Of a stretch of DNA of 64,000 nt, positions 8,109-16,900 are shown piece by piece. Positions within the stretch are counted from its first letter, which is position 1. Each line of letters begins with the position of its first letter. This DNA comes from G963669295 sp963669295 (GTDB lineage: Bacteria; Bacteroidota; Bacteroidia; Flavobacteriales_D; CALLUQ01). The stretch is taken from NCBI GenBank assembly GCA_963669295.1, contig OY769938.1, forward strand, positions 2,790,001-2,854,000, read 5' to 3'. The translations under genes and the position numbers were made by a program. Below the pieces are notes generated by a model. It had not been told where the DNA came from. It ran no database searches and saw only the letters and a program-made list of their open reading frames with translations.

Positions 8109-8777
8109 CTAATGAGCAAGCGATAGCGTTTCAGCAGAGGCATATTCTTTTGCCAACACATCCCCTTCCATAAGTTGCTGCGCCTGTTTAAATTTATCCA
8201 ACTGATTGCCTTCGCGGTTCCATAAAGCACCAAGCAAAGCAGCGCCATTAAAGCCCAACGATTTTACTTGTTCAATGTTTTGTAGGTCTATCCCACCCAT
8301 GGCAATTACCTCATGGTTACAGGTTTGTAAAGTAGATTGCAACGAGCGCTTATTGAACCCTCCCGAATGGCTTTTTTTAGAAATGCCTTCAAATACAGGG
8401 CTCAAGAAAACGTATTTGTAACGAAATTGATCTTCCAACAGGTCGGTAAGCTTGTAGCAAGAACGAGTAATGGCAAGGTTGGGCTTTTTTAATTGAAGTA
8501 TCATGCGTTGCAAGAAGTTCTTCAACGTTTTTTTTCGATGTTTTTTGGTGAGGTGAATGCCCTTTAAGCCATGCTTTATCGCCAACGAATAATGAGAATG
8601 AATAATGATGCGTTTGCGGTAACGCTTAGGAATTTGTTCGATATAAGCTTCTAGCTTTTGCTTGGTGAAAGAAGGTTTTCGTAGATGAAAATTGGTGAGT
8701 CCTGCTTTGAACAATTGGATCACCGGGCCAATTTCCGCGTCGGTTTTATCCGGACTGGAGACAACAATAATTCGCAT
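8109..8777 (-). CDS. ThiE/TenI-like protein, second divergent paralogue
   Basis: A 222-residue protein sharing the special signature of the gene at 5222-5839: FHLRKP, IIIHSHY, GLKGIHLTKKH, YVFLSPVFEGISKKS, AMGGID and GFNGAALLGALW. Like that paralogue it lacks the canonical ThiE VND and GVHLGQ-D residues, so thiamin-phosphate synthase activity is doubtful. It lies just upstream of the riboswitch in the same direction but outside its control, and 12 nt downstream of the GGGPS gene, with which it may be co-transcribed. It has a basic patch (KKHRKKTLK). Function unknown; TenI-like tautomerase or a regulatory relative are possibilities. Confidence 0.75.
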   Translation of the reverse strand: MRIIVVSSPDKTDAEIGPVIQLFKAGLTNFHLRKPSFTKQKLEAYIEQIPKRYRKRIIIHSHYSLAIKHGLKGIHLTKKHRKKTLKNFLQRMILQLKKPNLAITRSCYKLTDLLEDQFRYKYVFLSPVFEGISKKSHSGGFNKRSLQSTLQTCNHEVIAMGGIDLQNIEQVKSLGFNGAALLGALWNREGNQLDKFKQAQQLMEGDVLAKEYASAETLSLAH

Positions 8778-8789
8778 AGAGGGTTAGGT

Positions 8790-9554
8790 TTACAGCGCGT
8801 TGGTTAAAGATGCTAATTCATAGATAAAGTTTGGGTTTTCTTCGGTGGCATTACCCACCACAATTATATCCGCTCCAGCAGAAAGTACTTCTTTAGCACC
8901 TGCTGCTGTGCGTATGCCACCACCAACAATCAATGGCACGGAAAGCTGAGCTTTAACTTTCCGAATCATAGCGGCTGAAATGGTGTTTTGAGCACCACTA
9001 CCTCCATCCATATAGATCAACCGAAGCCCCAACATTTCACCTGCTATGGCAGTGCTCATAGCAATGTCGGCTTTGTCGTGTGGAATAGGGGTGGTATTGC
9101 TCATATAGGAAGCGGTAGTTTGTCTACCGCTGTCAATAAGCATGTATCCTGTTGGAAGTGTTTCTACTCCCAGTGCTTTTAATTTGGGGGCAGCAATCAC
9201 ATGGTGCCCTATCAATGCCTCAGGATTCCTACCGGAAATGAGCGACAGGAATAAAATGGCATCTGCACGATCGCTAATTTGCAACGGACTTCCGGGGAAA
9301 ATAACAACCGGAATTTCAGTGTTGCTTTTGATGGTATCGATGCAATGGTTAAAAGCAGTGCTGACCAATAAACTTCCTCCTACAAACAAATAATCAACTC
9401 CGGCATCATTAGCAATACGCACCGTTTTTTCAATTTGCTCATCACTTTGTAGTCGATCAGGGTCAAGCAAGATGGCAACTTGCTTTTGTTGCTGATTAGA
9501 GGCTGTTATGATACGTTCAAGTACGGTCAAAGAAGTGAAGTTTGTACACAACAA
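8790..9554 (-). CDS. Geranylgeranylglyceryl phosphate synthase (PcrB/GGGPS family)
   Basis: A 254-residue TIM-barrel prenyltransferase family protein. Visible landmarks are ILLDPDR (glycerol-1-phosphate and Mg site), DYLFVGGSLL, IPVVIFPGSP, ADAILFLSLISGRNPE, LIYMDGGSGA and the phosphate-binding VGGGIRTAAGA and GADIIVVGNA. The archaeal enzyme couples glycerol-1-phosphate to GGPP for ether lipids; Bacteroidetes have a characterised bacterial group of the same fold. The physiological product in this host is not known from sequence. The start appears to be TTG; no nearby ATG matches the family start. It follows the PPTase gene by 8 nt. Confidence 0.88.
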   Translation of the reverse strand: MLCTNFTSLTVLERIITASNQQQKQVAILLDPDRLQSDEQIEKTVRIANDAGVDYLFVGGSLLVSTAFNHCIDTIKSNTEIPVVIFPGSPLQISDRADAILFLSLISGRNPEALIGHHVIAAPKLKALGVETLPTGYMLIDSGRQTTASYMSNTTPIPHDKADIAMSTAIAGEMLGLRLIYMDGGSGAQNTISAAMIRKVKAQLSVPLIVGGGIRTAAGAKEVLSAGADIIVVGNATEENPNFIYELASLTNAL

Positions 9555-9562
9555 AGATTTAC

Positions 9563-10192
9563 TTAATCAATTACATATACAAGCATGTAGTCATTTAGTT
9601 TTTCACAGCCCAACGTGTATTTTTCGTTGATGTACTGGTATTCAATGGTTCCCTCCAGAAAGTTGTTTTCAGAGTTGAAATCTTGCACAAACAAGTGTTC
9701 TTTAAAGAAGATAAGCCGATTGCCATGGATTTTATACAGCGCTTCTTTTGCGCACCAAATACGGTGCAAATATTCCAGCCCGTTGCCGGATTGTTGATAA
9801 CACTCCTGTTCCTTCGAATTCAAAAAACGATCTTTGATCTTTAAGATTTTATCAGCAATCAATTGAATGTCAATTCCCACTGCTTTTTCGTGGTGAAGCA
9901 AAATGGCTACATAATCGTGCGAGTGGCTGATAGAAATAAAAGGAAATCCATGCTCCAGGTAAGGCTTGCCACTTTCGTGATGATGAATAGTGGTAGTGTT
10001 TGCGAGGTTTTTTAAAAGCAAGCGAGTAGCCAACCATTGGCGTTTCCGTTGCGTTGACTTGAAACTGTTAACGGTTGTTAACTCATTTGGAGTCAACGAT
10101 AAAGCATTGAGCAAGGCTGTTTCGCTTTCCGTGATTTGCCATACGCCCAGTAAGCCGTTCTTGCCGATATTCTTTTTTGTATAAATTGCCAT
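9563..10192 (-). CDS. 4'-phosphopantetheinyl transferase (Sfp-type)
   Basis: A 209-residue enzyme that transfers phosphopantetheine from CoA to carrier proteins. The Mg-binding VGIDIQ and the WCAKEALYK motif with its acidic/lysine pair are both present, with SGKPYL and FISISHSHDYVAI upstream, as in Sfp/AcpT proteins. The ATG at 10192 (MAIYTKKNIG) matches the family start better than a TTG 14 codons upstream. It heads a probable minus-strand transcript PPTase-GGGPS-thiE-like and is divergent from the WG-repeat gene. Confidence 0.88.
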   Translation of the reverse strand: MAIYTKKNIGKNGLLGVWQITESETALLNALSLTPNELTTVNSFKSTQRKRQWLATRLLLKNLANTTTIHHHESGKPYLEHGFPFISISHSHDYVAILLHHEKAVGIDIQLIADKILKIKDRFLNSKEQECYQQSGNGLEYLHRIWCAKEALYKIHGNRLIFFKEHLFVQDFNSENNFLEGTIEYQYINEKYTLGCEKLNDYMLVYVID

Positions 10193-10288
10193 GCTAGTGC
10201 GCGAGTTTGGCACAAAATTTATGGGTTTAACCAATACGTATGTAAAATTAATTTTTTTACTTTAGTGTTTGATTTTAAAACTAGATAA

Positions 10289-11308
10289 ATGAGATTAATC
10301 AAAAGGCTGACAGCAAGCATATTCTTCTTGACTTTTCTCCTAAGCAGCATTCACGTTTTTGCGCAAGACCTTTATCCTGTTTCGGTGAGCCGAAAGGAAG
10401 GTTATATCAACAAAAGCGGGAAAATGATTATTCAACCGCAGTTTGATAAAGCATTTTATTTTTCTGAAGGAAGAGCAAAGGTGAAGAAGGCAGGTAAGTT
10501 TGGCTTTATTGATGAAAGTGGGAAAGAAGTGATCCCCGCCAAGTACGACCGTGCCACTCAATTTGTAGATGGCCTGGCTGCAGTATTGTTAGGCAAGCAA
10601 TGGATGTACATCGATAAAAGTGGTGCCGAAAAAATTAAAGTGCAATGCCATTATGCCTATGCCTTTAAAGAAGGATTGGCGAGAATACAAGTTGGCAGCC
10701 AACTAGGGTACATCGATAAATCAGGCAAATTTGTGGTAAAGGTGCAATTTGATGGAGCATACGACTTTAGCGAAGGGTTGGCTCGTGTAAAAAAAGGATC
10801 AAAATGGGGCTTTATTGATAAAACCGGCAATGCTGTAGTAGAACCTACTTACGATTATGCCTTTGATTTTAATGAAGGTATGGCCAATGTGAGAAAAGGC
10901 GATGAAAAAACCGGAAAATGGGGCTTCATTGATAAAACCGGAAAAATGGCCATCTCTCCGCAGTTTGATCGTGCCTTCTTCTTTTCAGATGGAAGAGCAT
11001 TGGTGCGTGTAGGAGGATTCAAAGACGGTAAGTTCGGTTACATCGATAAAACTGGAAAAATGGTCATCAACCCTACCTTTGATGGCGGCTTTAACTTTAA
11101 CAATGGCCTGGCCAATGTAGCGCTGGGTGCTGGTAAAGATGCCAAATGGGGATACATCGACAAAACAGGAAAAATTGTGATTGCCCGACAGTTTTCCCGC
11201 CCTTCTGATTTTAAAAACGGCTTGGCCTTTGTATTGCTAGGCGACTTTAAAACCGGAACAGAAGGCTACATCGATAAGAAAGGAAACTTCATCTGGGAGA
11301 AGAAATAA
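10289..11308 (+). CDS. Exported WG-repeat protein
   Basis: A 339-residue protein with a signal peptide (residues 1-26, cleaved after VFA). The rest consists of about nine WG-type repeats of roughly 30-35 residues. Each has a GYIDKTGK / GFIDKTGK core, a V-I-x-P-x-F/Y-D turn and an F-x-x-G-L-A-x-V strand. WG repeats build extracytoplasmic beta-rich solenoids of unknown ligand. The repeats are well conserved with each other at DNA level, as expected for internal duplication. A strong terminator follows, so it is probably monocistronic. Confidence 0.85.
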   Translation: MRLIKRLTASIFFLTFLLSSIHVFAQDLYPVSVSRKEGYINKSGKMIIQPQFDKAFYFSEGRAKVKKAGKFGFIDESGKEVIPAKYDRATQFVDGLAAVLLGKQWMYIDKSGAEKIKVQCHYAYAFKEGLARIQVGSQLGYIDKSGKFVVKVQFDGAYDFSEGLARVKKGSKWGFIDKTGNAVVEPTYDYAFDFNEGMANVRKGDEKTGKWGFIDKTGKMAISPQFDRAFFFSDGRALVRVGGFKDGKFGYIDKTGKMVINPTFDGGFNFNNGLANVALGAGKDAKWGYIDKTGKIVIARQFSRPSDFKNGLAFVLLGDFKTGTEGYIDKKGNFIWEKK

Positions 11309-11330
11309 ACACATTCTATATAGTAAAAAG

Positions 11331-11361
11331 AAAAGGCGGGAATTTCCCGCCTTTTCTTTTT
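11331..11361 (+). terminator. Intrinsic terminator after the WG-repeat gene
   Basis: A 10-bp stem (AAAAGGCGGG 11331-11340 with CCCGCCTTTT 11346-11355) and a 5-nt loop, followed by a T-rich stretch. Confidence 0.85.
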
Positions 11362-11375
11362 GTGGATGCCTGATG

Positions 11376-11406
11376 TTTGAGAAGTAGGGGCGATTTCATA
11401 ACTTTG
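11376..11406 (+). promoter_or_regulatory. Promoter of ahcY
   Basis: TTTG at 11376-11379 and TAACTTTG at 11399-11406 with a 19-nt spacer match the Bacteroidetes housekeeping consensus exactly. The sequence GCCGTCC follows the -7 box, as it does upstream of hppA. Confidence 0.8.
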
Positions 11407-11437
11407 CCGTCCAAAAAATAACACAACGTATATTATA

Positions 11438-12757
11438 ATGAGTACAAACATGGAAAATCAAACACTCCCATATAAAGTAAAGGACATTAGTTTGGCCAGC
11501 TGGGGTAGAAAAGAAATCAACCTTGCCGAGGCAGAAATGCCAGGGCTAATGGCTTTGAGAGAAGAATATCGCAATGAGAAGCCTTTGAAGGGTGCGCGCA
11601 TTGCAGGATGTTTACACATGACCATTCAAACAGCGGTATTGATCGAAACCCTGGTAGACCTTGGTGCAGAAGTAACCTGGTCGTCATGCAACATTTTTTC
11701 TACACAAGATCATGCGGCAGCAGCCATTGCTGATGCTGGAGTACCTGTGTATGCCTGGAAAGGAATGTCGGACGAAGAATTTTGGTGGTGCATCGAGCAA
11801 ACCTTGTTTGGCTTCGAAGGAGGACAACCATTAAACATGATTTTGGATGATGGAGGAGACCTTACCAATGTAGTATTGGATAAATACCCTGAGTTGGTAG
11901 ATGGCATCAAAGGATTGTCGGAAGAAACAACAACAGGGGTACATCGCTTATACGAAAGAGAGCGCAACGGCACATTAACCATGCCCGCCATCAACGTAAA
12001 CGATTCGGTAACCAAGTCGAAATTCGATAACAAATACGGTTGTAAAGAATCATTGGTAGATGCCATCAGAAGGGCTACCGATATTATGATGGCTGGTAAA
12101 GTAGCTGTAGTTGCTGGGTATGGTGATGTAGGAAAAGGTTCAGCAGCCTCATTAAGAGGAGCAGGTTGCCGTGTAATTGTAACCGAAATTGATCCTATCT
12201 GTGCTTTACAAGCTGCCATGGACGGTTTTGAAGTGAAGAAAATGATTGATGCCATTAAGCGTGCTGACATCATTGTAACCGCTACAGGAAACAAAGACAT
12301 TATCTCTGGCCCACACTTTAAAGCCATGAACGATAAAGCCATTGTATGTAACATTGGCCACTTCGATAATGAGATTGACATGGCATGGTTGAATGATAAC
12401 TATGGCGACTCGAAAGATGTAATTAAACCACAAGTAGATAAATACGTGGTAGATGGAAAAGACATCATTGTATTGGCTGAAGGCCGATTGGTGAACCTTG
12501 GATGTGCCACTGGACACCCATCGTTTGTAATGTCGAACTCATTCACCAACCAAACGTTGGCGCAAATCGAATTGTGGAACAATACCGACAGCTACGAAAA
12601 TAAGGTATACACCTTGCCAAAGCATTTGGATGAGAAAGTGGCGCGATTGCACCTGGCAAAAATCGGAGTGGAGTTGGAAGAATTGACACAAGATCAAGCA
12701 GAATACATCGGTGTTACTGTAGAAGGGCCATACAAGCCTGAGTTTTATCGGTATTAA
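11438..12757 (+). CDS. ahcY: S-adenosylhomocysteine hydrolase
   Basis: A 439-residue cytoplasmic NAD-dependent enzyme that splits S-adenosylhomocysteine into adenosine and homocysteine, sustaining the methylation cycle. The substrate site shows CLHMTIQTAVLIETL, SCNIFSTQDHAAAAI, EETTTGVHRLY and NVNDSVTKSKFDN-YGC. The NAD fold shows VVAGYGDVGKG near residue 227, and the C-terminus ends in the family's PYKPEFYRY. Start at 11438, although an ATG four codons later is equally close to the family start. It stands alone between strong terminators. Confidence 0.97.
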   Translation: MSTNMENQTLPYKVKDISLASWGRKEINLAEAEMPGLMALREEYRNEKPLKGARIAGCLHMTIQTAVLIETLVDLGAEVTWSSCNIFSTQDHAAAAIADAGVPVYAWKGMSDEEFWWCIEQTLFGFEGGQPLNMILDDGGDLTNVVLDKYPELVDGIKGLSEETTTGVHRLYERERNGTLTMPAINVNDSVTKSKFDNKYGCKESLVDAIRRATDIMMAGKVAVVAGYGDVGKGSAASLRGAGCRVIVTEIDPICALQAAMDGFEVKKMIDAIKRADIIVTATGNKDIISGPHFKAMNDKAIVCNIGHFDNEIDMAWLNDNYGDSKDVIKPQVDKYVVDGKDIIVLAEGRLVNLGCATGHPSFVMSNSFTNQTLAQIELWNNTDSYENKVYTLPKHLDEKVARLHLAKIGVELEELTQDQAEYIGVTVEGPYKPEFYRY

Positions 12758-12776
12758 TAGCATTACAATATCAAGT

Positions 12777-12808
12777 AAAAGGGCGGTGAATATTCACCGC
12801 CCTTTTTT
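12777..12808 (+). terminator. Intrinsic terminator after ahcY (probably bidirectional)
   Basis: A perfect 30-nt palindrome (12777-12806) with GGGCGGTGAA pairing with TTCACCGCCC, flanked by A on the left and a six-T run on the right. It can serve ahcY and also the convergent gene ending at 12837. Confidence 0.9.
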
Positions 12809-12836
12809 ATGATTATTGCTAAAAAAATAGTTAAGG

Positions 12837-13274
12837 CTAATTGTATACATATAAGGTAGTACCGTCAAACGAAGTTTCGTACTGCCTCAAGGGCGCTGAA
12901 GCCGGTCCATTTTCTACTCCACCATTAATGATGGAATAACGAGAACCACAGCAGCCAAAATCGGTAATTTGAGTGGTACCGGTATCTACCAACATCTGAC
13001 AGCCTTCCGATACCTGATAAGTACAGTGCCGGTCGTAAGCCATAATAGCATCCTGTGTTTTCCGATACAGTATAATGCCGCGCGAACCACCAGTAACATA
13101 AACATACCCTCCCACTACATTAAGATTAACGTAGCTGGGTAAAGAAAGATTGGCTTGAATATTTACTGGTACATACGGTACTACATCGTCGTCTTGCTCT
13201 TTCTTACAACTGCCTACAAAAAGGAGAAGTACCCCTATCAAAAATGCAAATGCTATGTAATGTGGTTTACGCAT
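12837..13274 (-). CDS. Rieske-like lipoprotein with altered cluster ligands
   Basis: A 145-residue lipoprotein. The signal peptide ends in LLLFVGSC, with the lipobox Cys followed by KKEQDDD. The remainder has the outline of a Rieske domain: GGYVYVTGGSRGIILYR, AYDRHCTY, FGCCGSRYS, and the G-G-x-x-x-N-GPASAPL-x-x-Y end typical of Rieske folds. However, the expected CxH...CxxH ligands read C-T-Y and F-G-C-C, so normal 2Cys/2His [2Fe-2S] ligation is impossible. The ATG at 13274 is chosen over an adjacent TTG. It may be a structural relative rather than an electron carrier. Confidence 0.7.
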   Translation of the reverse strand: MRKPHYIAFAFLIGVLLLFVGSCKKEQDDDVVPYVPVNIQANLSLPSYVNLNVVGGYVYVTGGSRGIILYRKTQDAIMAYDRHCTYQVSEGCQMLVDTGTTQITDFGCCGSRYSIINGGVENGPASAPLRQYETSFDGTTLYVYN

Positions 13275-13342
13275 CAATCTGTTAAATTTGTGTAAATTTA
13301 TTAAATATTAGTCAGTCGTTAAAAAACACTAACCTTGATATA

Positions 13343-13642
13343 ATGAAGTTATTGGTGAAAATATTGCTCTTGGCCGCTATTTTTCTAACGCCTCAACTTG
13401 CCGATGCACAATCCAAGGTGCAGCAACCCAAGTCTACCAAGAAACAGTTAAAACAACAGGCTAAACAAGAAAAGAAGAATAAAAAAGATGGCGAGAAATT
13501 GCAAAATGAACTTGCTCGAAGGCATGAACGCATTCAAACAAAAGAAGTGCGTAAACGCATGAAAAAGAACAAGAAAAAGGCCAAAAGAATCAATGACAAT
13601 AAACGAGAAGGGTTTTTCAAAAGACTGTTCCGAAAAAAGTAA
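13343..13642 (+). CDS. Small exported lysine-rich protein
   Basis: A 99-residue protein. Residues 1-22 are a signal peptide (LLAAIFLTPQLADA-Q). The mature part is extremely basic: Lys/Arg make up nearly half of it, with KKQLKQQAKQEKKNKK and RKRMKKNKKKAKR and a FFKRLFRKK end, predicted as one long charged helix. No family recognised. It is divergent from the Rieske-like gene. Such proteins could bind nucleic acid or acidic glycans, but nothing in the context decides. Confidence 0.65.
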   Translation: MKLLVKILLLAAIFLTPQLADAQSKVQQPKSTKKQLKQQAKQEKKNKKDGEKLQNELARRHERIQTKEVRKRMKKNKKKAKRINDNKREGFFKRLFRKK

Positions 13643-13908
13643 CACGGTTTAGACTTGTATATTTTTAATAAAATTTAGGTCGCATTTTCTTTTATAATAG
13701 CCACTATAAGGTTACCTTTGAACTTGCTGTAAAAAGCATTTGTGGAATTTGCATTTTAGTAGCATCACCTTGTTGATGTATCTAGGAATAATAGATTAGT
13801 AGTAATTTGAATTTTAAAGCTAGATTCTTATTGAATCCAGTTATTAAAAAATTCTATATATTTACGCACTTTTGTTGCGAATAGGTTAAATAATGTAAAA
13901 CTTAGGAT

Positions 13909-16900
13909 ATGTTGAGGAAAGCATACTTTTTTCTTGTATTTACTTTTGTTTCTGTCGTTTCGGCTTACGGACAGGTTGGAGAAGGTAGCCTTAAAGGAAC
14001 CATTAAAGACAGCCAATCCGGGGAAACACTTCCCTTTGTGAATGTTGTCATTGAGGCGAACGGAGTACAAAAGGGTGGAGGCGCCACAGATATTGATGGT
14101 AAATTCTTTATCAAGCCCATTTCCCCAGGTACTTACGATGTGAAAGTTTCATCGGTAGGGTACCGCCCCAAGAAAATTACTGGTGTAGTAGTAAAAGGAA
14201 GTATCATTACTTTCCTTGATATTGATGTTCAATCCAGCGAAATTAAACTGGAAGAATTTGAGGTGGTAGAATACAGCGTTCCTCTTATCGATAAAGATGG
14301 TGGAGCTTCTGGTGGAACCATTACTCGCGATGACATTGCAAAAATGCCTGGCCGTTCAGCGTCTTCAATTGCTGCCACTGTTGGTGGTGTTGGAACCAAC
14401 GCTGATGGAGCCATTACCTCGGTACGTGGTTCAAGGGGCGATGCAACGTTCTACTACATTGATGGTATTAAAGTGCGTGGTTCCACGAACTTGCCTAAGT
14501 CGGCCATTCAGGAAGTATCAGTACTTACTGGTGGTCTTCCAGCGAACTACGGTGATGCAACAGGTGGTATTATTAGTATTACCACTCGTGGTGCTTCCAG
14601 CAAATACTTTGGTGGTATCGAATACTTAACTTCAGGTTGGAAAACCGGAGACACGAAAGTAATTGGATTGGATAACTACGGTTACAACCTGATTGAAGGT
14701 AACATTTCAGGACCCATCTTAAGAAAGAAAGATGCTGAAGGAAACAGAACAGAGCCACTCATCGGTTTCTTTAGTGCAATTACTTATCGTTCTATTTTAG
14801 ATCCTCGCCCATCGGCTGTTCCTATATATAAGGTAAAAGACGATGTAAAAGAAGATTTGATTGCAGAGCCACTTCGTCCTAGTGGATTAGGTCAAGGGGT
14901 ATTCTATAACACCGATTTCTTAGATGAAGATTCTTTTGAAGAAATTAAGTACAGAAGAAACGCCAATTCTAAAAACGTATTCGGTCAAACAAAAATCGAC
15001 ATCAACACCACGCCATCAGTTACCTTAACTTTTGGTGGGTCGTTAGACTGGAATCAAAACCATATTTATAACTACAACGGTTCGTTGTTCAACTGGAACA
15101 ACAACGGATTGTCTACCGGTTTGGCCTGGAGAGCTTATGGTAAATTTACCCAACGCTTTTTACCACCAGAAGGAGAAGAGCAAAAGTCGTCCATCAAAAA
15201 CGCTTACTATACCGTAATGGTGGATTACTCGAAAAACCAGGGTAAACTGGAAAATGAGCAACACGGTGACAACCTATTTGGCTATGGTTACTTAGGTAAA
15301 TTTACTACCTACCGTACCCCAACCTATGGTTACAACTCTGATTTAAATGCATTTGTTCACAACGGATTCCGCGATACCTTAATCACATTTGCACCTTCTG
15401 ATGTGAACCCTGATGCAGCGGCAATCACTACTCAATACTATGACATTTACGATGATCCGGTAGGAAACTACCAAACCTTTACTGAAATTCAGCAAGGTAA
15501 TGCATTGAGAAATGGTGATGCGCCAGCAAGTGTATACAACTTGTGGACCAACATTGGTACTACTTACGGTACTTACCAGGAATCAGATGCAACACAGTTT
15601 AGAATTACCACTGCTGGTTCTGCCGATATTGGCGATCACGCAGTATCACTAGGTTTCGAATACGAGCAACGTTCCGACAGAGTATTCTCGGTAGGACCGC
15701 GAGGCTTATGGAACCACATGCGTCAGTTAACCAACTTCCACATTCGTGAGTTGGATACTACACAAGCTACTGTTGATTACGTCGGTACCTTCCCATACAT
15801 TACTTATGAGCGTTTGATAGGTAACGATCAGTTTACTTTTGACAGAAACTTAAGAGACAAAATTGGTGCTGGTGCAACTGATTTTATTGATGTAGATGCT
15901 TTGGACCCTTCAACCTTCTCACTCGACATGTTTAGTGCCGATGAATTGTTGAACGATGGTAATAGCTTTGTATTCTACTACGGTTACGATCACACTGGTC
16001 AGAAACTAGACAACAAGCCTAGCTTTGATGACTTCTTTACTGCGCAAGATGAAAATGGAGACTTCACCAGACCAATTGGTGCTTTTGAACCCATTTACGT
16101 AGCAGGTTATGTAATGGATAAATTTGCTTTCGACGACATCATCTTTAACGTTGGTGTTCGTGTAGATCGTTTCGATGCAAACCAACCCGTATTGAAAGAT
16201 CCATACTTATTGTATGAAGCATATACTGCTGGCGAAACAGCAAGTGGTCCATTGGCATTAGGAGCACACCCTGAAAACATTGGTGACGATTACGTAGTTT
16301 ATGTAAACGACATCAACAACCCAACAGGCATCGTAGGTTATCGTGATGGCGACCGTTGGTTCAACGCTGATGGTGAAGAAATCAATGACCCTACCACGTT
16401 AAGAACTGCCAGTGGTATTGCACCTTACCTGGTAGATCCTGATCAAGAAGAAATTAGTTCAAGTGCATTTAAAGATTACGATCCTCAAGTAATAGTAATG
16501 CCTCGTATCTCGTTCTCTTTCCCGATTTCGGATGAAGCATTATTCTTTGCACACTACGATGTATTGTCAAAACGACCTACTACAGGTAACCGTTTGAATC
16601 CACTGGATTACTTCTACATCGAAAACAGAAACGTTACCGTAAACAATCCTGACTTGAAGCCTGAGAAAACCATTGATTACGAGCTTGGTTTCCAACAGGT
16701 ACTTTCAAAAAGTTCATCCATCAAAATCTCAGCATTCTATCGTGAATTAAGAGACATGGTACAGTTGGTGAACTTCCAGGAAGCTTATCCTTCTACATAT
16801 GTATCGTACAGCAACATCGACTTTGGTACTGTAAAAGGAACCACCATCTCTTTCGACTTAAGAAGAACTGGAAACATTTGGATGAGAGCAGCATATACCT

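Noticed and set aside
10289..11308. Tandem DNA repeat array
   Set aside because: The periodicity is explained by the protein's WG repeats; it is not an independent DNA repeat.
11710..12381. Antisense frame of 223 codons over ahcY
   Set aside because: A mirror of a highly conserved gene with biased codons; no start context or homology pattern of its own.
14297..14629. Frame-shifted open frame of about 110 codons inside the TonB receptor
   Set aside because: Shadow of the receptor gene; low-complexity Leu/Val/Pro composition with no protein-like pattern.
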